This document shows, in pieces, positions 6,615 to 13,860 of a stretch of DNA of 24,273 nt. Under the pieces are notes generated by a model that saw only the letters and a list, made by a program, of their open reading frames with translations, had not been told where the DNA came from and ran no database searches. The position numbers were made by a program, and so were the translations under genes. The first letter of the stretch is position 1. Each line of letters opens with the position of its first letter. Source of the DNA: a virus; the IMG/VR virus record IMGVR_UViG_3300030117_008021, positions 10,772 through 35,044 of that record. One strand, 5' to 3'.

Positions 6615-8135
6615 TTAATCTCCAAGTAGTTTTCTTTTAAGTTTAATCTTAGTAGAATTTTCTACATTTTCTCTAGCTTTAACGCCAAACTTATCTTCAA
6701 GCAATTTTAAATAAGAAGGGTCAGTATGATATGTCATCCAAGCTTTGTCTCTGAATTCAAGAATTTGTTTTGCTGAAAGATTATCATTTGATAAGTTTAA
6801 TGTTTCATATGAGTGCTGACTATAGCCTACATATGTGTCTGGAAGTTTCCAACCTTTTTTCTTTGCGGTTAGGTGAAGTGGGCTTCCCGGATATGCCATG
6901 GCGCAGTACATATTTGTCATCTCTGTTTTATTTTCTAGTGCAAAATCTAGAGTTGCTTGAAGTGATTCCTCAGTATCCATTGGCAAGCCAAAGATGTAAT
7001 TACCACCAATATTAATGCCAGCGTTTCGCACTTCGTTTATTATATCAAGAATACGAACTTCTTTAAATCCATCTTTATGAATTTCTTTTCTAAGAACTTG
7101 ATCTGGATTTTCAATACCAAGCCCAAGCCAGTTTACACCAGCTTTCTTTAGCGTTTCTAAATACTTTGGCTTGCAAGTATCAATTCTAGAATATGCCCAG
7201 ATATTAAAACCATAATCTCTTTGAATGAGCAACTCGCATATTTTTAAAAAATGCCTTGGATTGAGAACAAAAAGTTCATCAGCAATTTTAATATTCTTAA
7301 CTCCCATATTGGCAATTTCGTCAAATTGTCTAATAATAAACTCAGGCTCCCACCATCTGAAAACATTGCTATCAGCGCTTGCAATATGTGGTGCAGGATT
7401 CACTCTATTGATAATATTAATCATACAAAAAGAACACCTGTATGGACAGCCCAAACTTGTATATAATGCCGCAAAGGGTGTATTTTCGGTGTTGTTCGAC
7501 CAAGAGTGCCAACCAGCAGTTCTATATTTACTAATGTCTGGTAGTAAATCCCAAGCCATCCCTGGCAAGTCTCTTGCCAGGTCTTTCTTTAAAACAATTC
7601 CCGAAGGCTCGTTTAGGACTGGATTACCGTCGACCTTGTAACCTAAACCTTTGACTTTGCTTATTTGTGTTTCGTCGTCTAAATTGTTAATCGATAAAAG
7701 ACTACTGATTGTATAAACACCTTCATTTTGACAAATCATATCAACACTTTTTTCTTGCAAAGTTTCTTTAGGTAACGCTGCTATATGCCCACCAACAAAC
7801 AAAGTTCGGATACTAGGGGAGATGTTTTTTAATTCGTCCGCTAGGCCAATTGCGCCTTCCATGTTTTGAGTAGATGCAGATGGCTGCTGGCCATAAACCA
7901 CAAAGCACGCAACTCTCGGGTTTATATCTTTAATAACTTGTGCTGCTTCAATATAATTTAATCTTTCGGCTTCGCAATCAAGTATTTGAGTGCCGTATCC
8001 ATTAGAACGACAATGCTGTGCTAGCATCGCAGCCCAAATTGGAGGCTCGATGGCAGAATATTCATTACTTAAATCTTGATAAATCTTCTTTGATGCGTTT
8101 GGATGTATAAATAAAACGTCTAATTGTCTATTCAT
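6615..8135 (-). CDS. B12-binding radical SAM enzyme
   Basis: 506 residues. The N-terminal part (about 5-150) looks like a cobalamin-binding domain, with FVGGHIAALPKETL near 113-126. The radical SAM domain carries the 4Fe-4S motif SLGCPYRCSFC with C230, C234 and C237. Downstream are IKIADELF, WAYSRID, GLGIENPD, IGGNYIFGLP and AYPGSP, the usual strand landmarks of the TIM barrel in this class (B12-rSAM/Elp3-like). Members catalyse C- or P-methylations, ring rearrangements and other radical reactions. Placed between a sugar 3-dehydratase and an oxygenase, a sugar C-methylation or radical tailoring step is plausible, but the substrate cannot be read. ATG at 8133-8135 follows AGGAG. Confidence 0.8.
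   Translation of the reverse strand: MNRQLDVLFIHPNASKKIYQDLSNEYSAIEPPIWAAMLAQHCRSNGYGTQILDCEAERLNYIEAAQVIKDINPRVACFVVYGQQPSASTQNMEGAIGLADELKNISPSIRTLFVGGHIAALPKETLQEKSVDMICQNEGVYTISSLLSINNLDDETQISKVKGLGYKVDGNPVLNEPSGIVLKKDLARDLPGMAWDLLPDISKYRTAGWHSWSNNTENTPFAALYTSLGCPYRCSFCMINIINRVNPAPHIASADSNVFRWWEPEFIIRQFDEIANMGVKNIKIADELFVLNPRHFLKICELLIQRDYGFNIWAYSRIDTCKPKYLETLKKAGVNWLGLGIENPDQVLRKEIHKDGFKEVRILDIINEVRNAGINIGGNYIFGLPMDTEESLQATLDFALENKTEMTNMYCAMAYPGSPLHLTAKKKGWKLPDTYVGYSQHSYETLNLSNDNLSAKQILEFRDKAWMTYHTDPSYLKLLEDKFGVKARENVENSTKIKLKRKLLGD
6620..6623 (-). promoter_or_regulatory. Ribosome binding site for a TTG start
   Basis: GGAG on the minus strand, six bases before TTG 6611-6613. No in-frame ATG exists before residue 17 of the PLP enzyme, so this site decides the start of the 3-dehydratase-like gene. 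Confidence 0.5.
7561..7581. repeat. Perfect 9-bp inverted repeat with 3-base loop inside the radical SAM gene
   Basis: CCTGGCAAG, loop TCT, then CTTGCCAGG. Stem arms are 7561-7569 and 7573-7581. It is rich in G and C within an AT-rich gene and encodes the repeated peptide DLARDLPG. On the plus strand it is followed by TCTTTCTTT, but no plus-strand gene needs a terminator there. Confidence 0.75.
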
Positions 8136-9057
8136 TTAAAACTCCTAAGTCTAAAATATGCAAGTTGGTAGGGTGCTTAAAGCCACCTTCGCTGTCAACA
8201 AACTCACCATCTCCGTCTGGAAAGTAAAATAACTTGTTGCTTCCTAAAGTAGATAAAGTTTCTTGGCTTGCTCTTTCATTTTCTCTCCAGTGGTGAATCT
8301 TTTCGGGATCTCTATTGTCGCCAGGACGGCGTAATACAAAAGTAGTATCAATAGAAATTCGACTTTGAGCGCCGGCAAGTCTTGTGCTGGAGTGCAAGCC
8401 TGCAAAGTCTGCTAAAAGTATTGTCCCCTTAGAAGGAACGTAGTCTAACTTGGTGTACTTATCGGCAATATGTTCGCCATCTTTGTATGATGGTAATGCG
8501 CCAAGCCAGCTTTCTTCAAAAGCATCAGGAGGATCATAAAACGCTACATGATTTCTTTCAATATCTCCAAAAATTGGAATATGAACAGTAACACTTTCAC
8601 TAGATTCCCCAGCCCAACTATCAGAATGTATATGTTCCGTAGGGTGATGTCTCAGCATGTTTGCTTGATTTACTGCTCCTTGTTTGTAACGCAGATTTAA
8701 GGGAATGTGCCAAGAGGATATTAAATCATTAATACCAAGTGAATCGATAATCGATGAAAATGCACGCACTAATAAATTATATTCCAAAACGTTATATTTT
8801 TTTGGAACAATCATACCATTAGGGGTGATATTTGAAATATTTTCATATTGCTCATCAAGAGTTTTTAATAAATCGAACTCGTTTTGTATATAACAATCTC
8901 CATTAAAGCCTCTAGAAATATAAAGTGCAGCTGCAGTTTGTAGTTTCTCAAACAAATCAGGCCTGATCTTGTGTGCTACTAAAAGAGATCCCACTCTATG
9001 ATGTTCAAATCTTGACTTAAAAATGTCAAATGCTTCTATTCTGTTTTGTAAACTCAA
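8128..9057 (-). CDS. 2-oxoglutarate/Fe(II) oxygenase-like protein (PhyH-type)
   Basis: 309 residues. The centre shows an HxD facial-triad candidate in EHIHSDSW (H144, D146), then ESVTVHIPIFGD, AFYDPPDA, a GTILLADFAGLHSSTRL segment with the distal H222, and R226 or R233 as possible 2-oxoglutarate ligand. Order and spacing fit the double-stranded beta-helix oxygenases of the phytanoyl-CoA hydroxylase type. It may hydroxylate a sugar or an attached side chain. The start is TTG at 9055-9057, overlapping the E1-beta stop as TTGA, with GGGGA seven bases upstream. No membrane segment. The fold call rests on the triad pattern, so another cupin-like function is possible. Confidence 0.55.
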   Translation of the reverse strand: MSLQNRIEAFDIFKSRFEHHRVGSLLVAHKIRPDLFEKLQTAAALYISRGFNGDCYIQNEFDLLKTLDEQYENISNITPNGMIVPKKYNVLEYNLLVRAFSSIIDSLGINDLISSWHIPLNLRYKQGAVNQANMLRHHPTEHIHSDSWAGESSESVTVHIPIFGDIERNHVAFYDPPDAFEESWLGALPSYKDGEHIADKYTKLDYVPSKGTILLADFAGLHSSTRLAGAQSRISIDTTFVLRRPGDNRDPEKIHHWRENERASQETLSTLGSNKLFYFPDGDGEFVDSEGGFKHPTNLHILDLGVLNE

Positions 9058-9968
9058 TTGTAAATCCCCATAATATGTAAAACTCTTTGTGTAATTTCGG
9101 CTGCCGATGGTGGCAAGTTATCCACTTCCTTGGCAAAGCCGGCCGATTTGTTTTCTAGTCCCATAGTCCATACTGGCTTATGAGTTCCAAGCATGATATC
9201 GTGCGCAATACTTTTTGCTACGCCGTTAACATAATCATCATCCAATACTATCGCACCTTTCTTAGAATTTAAAACTTCTTGGCGCCATTTATCTCTAAGA
9301 TTAAAAGGCTTTATCCACCTCAAATGGATAATACTTGCTTTAACTCCTCTTTCGGCCAGCATTTTTTGTGCTTTGACAGCCTCAAATCTTGTTATAGAAA
9401 TAGGAAACAAAACTACGTCTGGATTTTGATGCAGAATATCCGGCATCTCATCGGTATTTAAATAGCTTCCTCTGTGTTCTGAAACATATAAAACATCATC
9501 ATTATTCATAAAATGATCGTATGCGTGTTGGTATTCTGCAGGGGTCATAGGTGAAACAATTTTAAGGCCTGGCATCCTGTAGTAAAGAGAATGGTGTGAC
9601 GAACCTGCGACTGGTCCTATTGAGCCTTCCATGCCAATTCCTCGCACCATTAAGGGGCACGGTATCTTCCATATTTCTTTTGATTTAGCAGCATAATTTA
9701 CTACGCTAGGACAATTATACCAGTTAAACCCTTGATACCGTATAACATACATCGGTCTTCTTCCGGCTAACGCAGAACCAACAACAATACCGCCACCTGC
9801 CACATCAGCCATAGAAAGCTCAACCATTCCGTCTTCTTCATATAACTCTGGTAATGTTCCACCTACCCAGCCAACTGCAGTTAAGCACTGACCAAAAGCA
9901 AGGCCATTATGCTCTGTTAAATGCTTGTGGGTAATATCTTTTATTGTATCTCTAACTGTTTTTGCCAT
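9054..9968 (-). CDS. Thiamine-diphosphate enzyme, E1-beta-like subunit (transketolase Pyr and C-terminal domains)
   Basis: 304 residues, close to the usual size of E1 beta subunits of 2-oxoacid dehydrogenases. MVELSMADVAGGG near 48-60 corresponds to the PISEAG segment of the family; the essential glutamate that activates thiamine appears to be D55. SALAGRRPMYVIR, VRGIGMEGSIGPVAGSSHHS and MPGLKIVSPMTPAEY are standard E1-beta landmarks, and the C-terminal domain (about 180-304) has HLRWIKPFN and a VLDDDYVNGV strand. It overlaps the E1-alpha gene by 28 bases, so the two are surely co-translated. No E2, E3 or lipoyl domain lies in the window, so it is unlikely to be part of a classic dehydrogenase complex. 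Acyl transfer to a keto sugar is inferred. Confidence 0.8.
   Translation of the reverse strand: MAKTVRDTIKDITHKHLTEHNGLAFGQCLTAVGWVGGTLPELYEEDGMVELSMADVAGGGIVVGSALAGRRPMYVIRYQGFNWYNCPSVVNYAAKSKEIWKIPCPLMVRGIGMEGSIGPVAGSSHHSLYYRMPGLKIVSPMTPAEYQHAYDHFMNNDDVLYVSEHRGSYLNTDEMPDILHQNPDVVLFPISITRFEAVKAQKMLAERGVKASIIHLRWIKPFNLRDKWRQEVLNSKKGAIVLDDDYVNGVAKSIAHDIMLGTHKPVWTMGLENKSAGFAKEVDNLPPSAAEITQRVLHIMGIYN
9065..9069 (-). promoter_or_regulatory. Ribosome binding site for the oxygenase TTG start
   Basis: GGGGA on the minus strand, seven bases before TTG 9055-9057. The next in-frame methionine is about 80 residues in, past conserved-looking sequence, so the TTG is taken as the start. Confidence 0.5.
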
Positions 9969-10789
9969 GTTCCTTCAACTTCTTTTCTTATCTTTTCGTT
10001 AATTTCTATTGCCTCGTCACCCAGAGTTTCCATTTCATATTTGAATCTATCGAAAATATCTGGATTATCACAGCCGGCGCCTGCGTGCCAATAAAGTCTG
10101 TGTGTCTTAATATTCAATAATCTTGGTGCTTCAATTAGACCATCACAGTGATTAGCGATTTCCATCGGATCATCGTCAATACTATATGCTTCCATTTGAA
10201 ATGCTCTTGCAACATCATCCATTTCCCAATTTCTTCTAACTTTTTTTTCTGTAAGAATAGACAGGTTGTTGTCTTCCACAACAAAAAGAATAGGTAAATT
10301 TTTAGTCGATGCCCAGCCCATGGCGCCTAGAACGTAGTCTTCTTCGGCAGATGCATCGCCCATAACTGTTATAGTGGGCTTTCTATTAGAATAACAAGAA
10401 CCTACTGCGATAGGTACTTGGCTTCCCATTAAACCATCGTGGCCAAACATGTTGATTTCAGGACAATGAATACTAGCAGAACCGCCCATGCCGTATGCAC
10501 AACCAGTTTTTCTTCCAAGCAGTTCGTCGATAAGTTTAGCCATATCTCCACCAAAACATAAGTACCAAGAGTGCGCCCTATGTTGTGCGAACAGATACGG
10601 ATCTATATTAGACACAACTTCTGATATGGTGGCCGGCGTATATTCTTGACCTGCAGACATATAGGTTGGAAACTTAATTGTTTTATCTTTAATATTTTGA
10701 TAAACACAATTTTCAAAATTTCTACACAAGGAAGCTTTTTTAAAAACGTCAAGTCTAAATTGTCTCTCGTCTAAAATAACTGCCTCCAA
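9941..10789 (-). CDS. Thiamine-diphosphate enzyme, E1-alpha-like subunit
   Basis: 282 residues, a little shorter than usual E1 alpha (320-360). HRAHSWYLCFGGDMAKLIDELLGRKTG near 70-96 and YGMGGSASIH match the family, and the ThDP/Mg motif runs from GDAS at 144-147 to EDNN at 172-175. It should bind the diphosphate of thiamine and partner the E1-beta-like protein. AviB1/AviB2 of avilamycin and the aldgamycin pair, which attach two-carbon branches to keto sugars, are the closest functional precedent I know for an E1 pair in sugar biosynthesis. The start is uncertain: TTG 10787-10789 lacks a clear ribosome site, while GGAGG at 10783-10787 lies five bases before an ATT codon at 10775-10777. The first ATG, at residue 44, is too late. 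Confidence 0.8.
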   Translation of the reverse strand: MEAVILDERQFRLDVFKKASLCRNFENCVYQNIKDKTIKFPTYMSAGQEYTPATISEVVSNIDPYLFAQHRAHSWYLCFGGDMAKLIDELLGRKTGCAYGMGGSASIHCPEINMFGHDGLMGSQVPIAVGSCYSNRKPTITVMGDASAEEDYVLGAMGWASTKNLPILFVVEDNNLSILTEKKVRRNWEMDDVARAFQMEAYSIDDDPMEIANHCDGLIEAPRLLNIKTHRLYWHAGAGCDNPDIFDRFKYEMETLGDEAIEINEKIRKEVEGTWQKQLEIQ

Positions 10790-11259
10790 TCTGCAAAGCT
10801 TTTTCTATCAACTACAACAACATTATCAAGTTTAAGCGCCGGTACTATGTGATGTTCTGCATCATCGAAGAATACACACTCTCCAAACTTTTCTAAATGT
10901 TCTTCTTTTTTAACTGTTTTGTATTCTAAAAGCTTGTGAGAATTAAAATGATCGTAAATGCCAAGCATTTTCATAAGAATAATAGAGGGTTGCTTTTCAT
11001 AATCAACATCTAATAAAGCACCTGCGGATAAAAATCCAATTTGCTTTTGTTGACTTGATAGGTGTTCAAGCATCTCTCTTACACCTAAGTGCAAATATGC
11101 AGTTGCACCATTACGATCTCTAATCGTATCATCATCAACATTTATAAATGGCGGCTCCATGTTTTTCAACCAAATTAAATCACCATATTCAGTTTCGCTA
11201 GTAATCAAAGTGCGATCAATATCAAAAATATATAAGTCTTTATTTTCAAGGACACCCAT
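10771..11259 (-). CDS. HAD-superfamily phosphatase-like protein
   Basis: 162 residues from the preferred start. Motif I is FDIDRTL (D13, D15), motif II FLSAG near 76-80, the lysine is in YKTVKK (K114 or neighbour), and motif IV is FFDDAEHH (D132, D133). The small size and motif spacing recall the magnesium-dependent phosphatase-1/FkbH-N group of HAD proteins. Substrate unknown; a sugar phosphate is likely from context. ATG 11257-11259 has AAGGGA upstream and is preferred over an in-frame start 10 codons earlier (11289), which would lie deeper in the cupin gene. It overlaps the double-cupin gene by 14 bases and E1 alpha by 19. Confidence 0.65.
   Translation of the reverse strand: MGVLENKDLYIFDIDRTLITSETEYGDLIWLKNMEPPFINVDDDTIRDRNGATAYLHLGVREMLEHLSSQQKQIGFLSAGALLDVDYEKQPSIILMKMLGIYDHFNSHKLLEYKTVKKEEHLEKFGECVFFDDAEHHIVPALKLDNVVVVDRKSFADWRQLF
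10783..10787 (-). promoter_or_regulatory. Strong GGAGG ribosome site just inside the E1-alpha frame
   Basis: GGAGG on the minus strand, lying within the first codons if TTG 10787-10789 is used and five bases before an in-frame ATT at 10775-10777. It suggests initiation at the rare codon ATT, giving 278 residues; otherwise it is a chance match in the end of the HAD gene (codons for DWRQLF). Confidence 0.35.
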
Positions 11260-11938
11260 ATCCCGTTCCCTTTGTGTTTTCTGCTGCAATAGAAAGCAGC
11301 ACTATTTCATCTGTAATTTCAAAAACCCTTGCTAGTCTATTAAGGGTCGAGCCATCTAATACATCTCCCGGCTGAGCAATATAACTGTCGCCGCTAATAA
11401 GACCTCCGCGAAGAAACACAAATATATCATTTGCGGGCCTGTTGTATAGCTTCTGCTTGTCTAAAATACTTTCCGCATGCATCGTACAATCACAAAAATT
11501 ATATATATTACAGCCTCCTTTTTCAGGGTCTGTAACCCATAAACAGTCTTTAGATTTTATTTGTTCTTTGTTTTTGCCTTCATACGGTGATAGTTTTCTT
11601 CCATAGGAATCTTCAAGCCTCACTAGATCTTTTTTATCTTTAGGAGTTTCAATTTCAAATATGTGGGCGCCCTCGTCAGAAAGACCCATAGTGGAATGAA
11701 ACAGCCCTCGCCTAATCATGACTTTTTTAAGCGAAGACATTTTAATACTGTTGTTTAAAAAAGATGTTTCGGCGCTGCCCTTTAAGAGAACTAATCCGGT
11801 GTTCTTTTTTGGATGACAGTGCATCGAGGTTTTTTGACCCTTGTCAATATGCAAATACCATAAGCCAACATGCTCGTTTTCATAAACAAGATATTCATGA
11901 CCCCAAGGCTTGTTAACCACAACATCTGCATAGGACAT
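11246..11938 (-). CDS. Double-cupin protein (mannose-6-phosphate isomerase type II-like)
   Basis: 230 residues. The first domain starts VNKPWGHEYLVYENEHVG, the PWGxE entry of type II mannose-6-phosphate isomerase and related cupins, with TSMHCHPKK (H40, H42) as metal ligands, and GLVLLKGSAE; the usual motif-1 glutamate is not evident. The second domain (about 150-225) has NDIFVFLRGG and QPGDVLDGS, which is weaker. The pairing with a HAD phosphatase suggests sugar-phosphate handling, but it may be a binding or regulatory protein. Two bases separate it from the DJ-1-like gene. Confidence 0.6.
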   Translation of the reverse strand: MSYADVVVNKPWGHEYLVYENEHVGLWYLHIDKGQKTSMHCHPKKNTGLVLLKGSAETSFLNNSIKMSSLKKVMIRRGLFHSTMGLSDEGAHIFEIETPKDKKDLVRLEDSYGRKLSPYEGKNKEQIKSKDCLWVTDPEKGGCNIYNFCDCTMHAESILDKQKLYNRPANDIFVFLRGGLISGDSYIAQPGDVLDGSTLNRLARVFEITDEIVLLSIAAENTKGTGYGCP

Positions 11939-11940
11939 GT

Positions 11941-12477
11941 TTACTTTCTCTGATTGTATACGTCAATAGCAGACTTCATCCATTCGCCCATCCACTTATA
12001 ATGAGGAGATGAGACCAAATTGTCATCAACAACAGCGGGCTCATCAACATAAATGGCGCCGGCATTATTAATATCATCCTTAATGCTATAATATCCAGAA
12101 ACCTTACGACCATTTACAACTTTAGATGAAATTAATAGTTGTGCGCCGTGGCATGTGCTGGCGATAACTTTTCTTTTATTGTTCCAATCATTAATAAAAT
12201 GTAAAACTTTTTCTTCTTGACGAAGCTTTTCAAGTGCTTTTACGCCACCAGGAACAACCATAATATCATAATCACTAATAAGTTGATTATATCTATCGTG
12301 ATTATTCAACTCAGATACCAATAGGGTGCTTTCCATATTTGTTCCCATAATACCGTGGATTCTACCGAGAGCGTTAGACATAATATCAACTTCAAATCCC
12401 TCTTCTAGAAGCCTGTAATACGGATAAATTACTTCGTGGTCTTGGAACTTCTCCCAAGTTACAATTAATGCCTTCAT
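11941..12477 (-). CDS. DJ-1/PfpI-family protein
   Basis: 178 residues, typical for single-domain DJ-1/PfpI proteins. MKALIVTWEKFQDHEV holds the conserved glutamate near position 15, VVPGGVKALEKL is the second landmark, and VIASTCHGAQLL carries the nucleophile-elbow cysteine C109 with H110 after it. HYKWMGEW near the C-terminus gives another candidate histidine. The family includes chaperones, glyoxalase III-type and deglycase-like enzymes and amidases, so the reaction is open; a role in handling reactive keto-sugars is speculative. AAGGAG lies five bases before the ATG at 12475-12477. Confidence 0.75.
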   Translation of the reverse strand: MKALIVTWEKFQDHEVIYPYYRLLEEGFEVDIMSNALGRIHGIMGTNMESTLLVSELNNHDRYNQLISDYDIMVVPGGVKALEKLRQEEKVLHFINDWNNKRKVIASTCHGAQLLISSKVVNGRKVSGYYSIKDDINNAGAIYVDEPAVVDDNLVSSPHYKWMGEWMKSAIDVYNQRK

Positions 12478-12479
12478 TT

Positions 12480-12905
12480 TTACTCCTTATTCCAGCTAAT
12501 TTCCCAATCTTCAAATTCTGCCGCAAGGCAGTCAATCTTATAATCTTTTCTACCGCCAGCTAATTCTTGAATTTTATTCTTAGCTGTGTTGCGGATACCA
12601 TTTAAACCATGTGTAAGTTCTAAATTGTTACCATCTTTAATGCCTTTACGATAATTTGACTCATTATGCCAAATATGCAAATTCATTTGCGATAATACTA
12701 CAATTGCTCTGACAGTATCAGCATCTAATATAACTTGTTTTTCATTTAAAGTCAAGTTAATATCGTGAACGATGTCAGAAATTTCTTCTGCATATTCTTC
12801 TTTGTGTCCTGTGATAAACACTTCTTTGAGCTGAACTATTGATAGTCTATCTATTAATTCTGATAGAGTTGGTAGATATTTTCTAGTGTTTGAATTTGAA
12901 CTCAC
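12480..12905 (-). CDS. Uncharacterised helical protein, distantly DUF4254-like
   Basis: 141 residues, predicted almost all helical and soluble. The N-terminal LPTLSELIDRLSIVQLKEVF is followed later by NLHIWHNESNYRKG and LNGIRNTAKNKI, which resemble the LWxxEDxAR and NxxRN elements of DUF4254, a family found beside glycosyltransferases in LPS clusters. I regard this as a weak hint. The start is GTG at 12903-12905 with AAGGAC upstream, overlapping the glycosyltransferase gene by 23 bases. It probably works with that enzyme, but no reaction can be proposed. Confidence 0.6.
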   Translation of the reverse strand: MSSNSNTRKYLPTLSELIDRLSIVQLKEVFITGHKEEYAEEISDIVHDINLTLNEKQVILDADTVRAIVVLSQMNLHIWHNESNYRKGIKDGNNLELTHGLNGIRNTAKNKIQELAGGRKDYKIDCLAAEFEDWEISWNKE

Positions 12906-13860
12906 TTTGTCCTTTCTCCATGTTTTTATAAAGTTTTTCTGCCGTATACAGATTCATCGCTTTGTTGTATGCGTTATCTGTAATGTGTTTATATTTGTCC
13001 CAGTTTGTCGTTATTTCTCTAAGAACTTCTTCTAAATCATCATTATTGTCATAATAAAGAAAATCTTTGTCTGGCTCAAACCAATAATCAAATATACGCC
13101 AAGGATCTTTTTTGAGCAAGACAAGAGTTTTGTTAAAAATAGCTTCAATTGGTCTTGTTTTAATTTGAGGCATAAGATATTGGTCTATATGCGAAAAAGC
13201 TTCATTTTCATTCCACCTGGGTAGGGTTTTTGTAATATCTACCTCTGCCTGTGTAAGATATAGCTGATTTGATGTTATCATTACCTTGCTGTGTCTTAAG
13301 TTTTGCCACATTTTTACACGAGGCACACCAAATGCCGTAACGTTTTGTTTCATTTCGCGGGTCAGTCCATAACCAAGGGAAAAGAAACTATATTTAAACT
13401 TTGGTATTGTTTCAATAATGTGTTTAACGTCTGCCGCACCATTAGGGAGGTTTCCCCAATAAATAACGTCTAAAGATTTTTCTGGGTTTTCATCTGGTGG
13501 GCATGCCCACATTTTATTGTGCGGAAAAATTGCTGGTCTATACTTATCAAATTTATGAATTGCGTTCATCCACTTTGCGCTGTATGGGCACGTAGAATAA
13601 AACTCATCAAAATCATGCGCAATATTAACGCTTCCAACTCTTTCTGCTTCGTTAAGAGAATAAAATCCACAAGGCTGCTCTCCTTGATAAAAAACTTTTC
13701 TTCTGTAGCCATCATATTGGCTGATTAAATTTTTGTTTCTTCCAGAGGCATATCCATAAAAAAATACCGTATCTGACTCCTCATTATTGAATCTTTCAAA
13801 ATCCAAGTATCTATATCCACAATCTGGATATTCTCCACTTTTATCTCTTACTACTTTCAT
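12883..13860 (-). CDS. Glycosyltransferase-like protein (GT-B, GT4-like C-terminal half)
   Basis: 325 residues. The middle has LDVIYWGNLPNG, the usual opening strand of a GT-B C-terminal domain, and IKTRPIEAIFNKTLVLL near 230-250 holds the acidic residue that contacts the donor ribose in GT4-type enzymes, followed by YYDNNDDLEEVLREI and a closing helix. The N-terminal half (FFYGYASGRNKNLI, VFYQGEQPCGF) resembles acceptor domains of phage glycosyltransferases. The second glutamate of the EX7E motif is not clear, so donor and activity are uncertain. The ATG at 13858-13860 directly precedes the Fcl-like stop. Confidence 0.6.
   Translation of the reverse strand: MKVVRDKSGEYPDCGYRYLDFERFNNEESDTVFFYGYASGRNKNLISQYDGYRRKVFYQGEQPCGFYSLNEAERVGSVNIAHDFDEFYSTCPYSAKWMNAIHKFDKYRPAIFPHNKMWACPPDENPEKSLDVIYWGNLPNGAADVKHIIETIPKFKYSFFSLGYGLTREMKQNVTAFGVPRVKMWQNLRHSKVMITSNQLYLTQAEVDITKTLPRWNENEAFSHIDQYLMPQIKTRPIEAIFNKTLVLLKKDPWRIFDYWFEPDKDFLYYDNNDDLEEVLREITTNWDKYKHITDNAYNKAMNLYTAEKLYKNMEKGQSEFKFKH

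Noticed and set aside
7561-7590. Possible plus-strand intrinsic terminator (hairpin then TCTTTCTTT)
   Set aside because: No plus-strand transcription unit precedes it and the T run is broken; it falls within a coding region on the other strand.
9054-10789. E1 alpha/beta pair as a metabolic pyruvate or branched-chain 2-oxoacid dehydrogenase
   Set aside because: No E2, E3 or lipoyl protein is present and the pair sits among sugar enzymes; kept only as an alternative.
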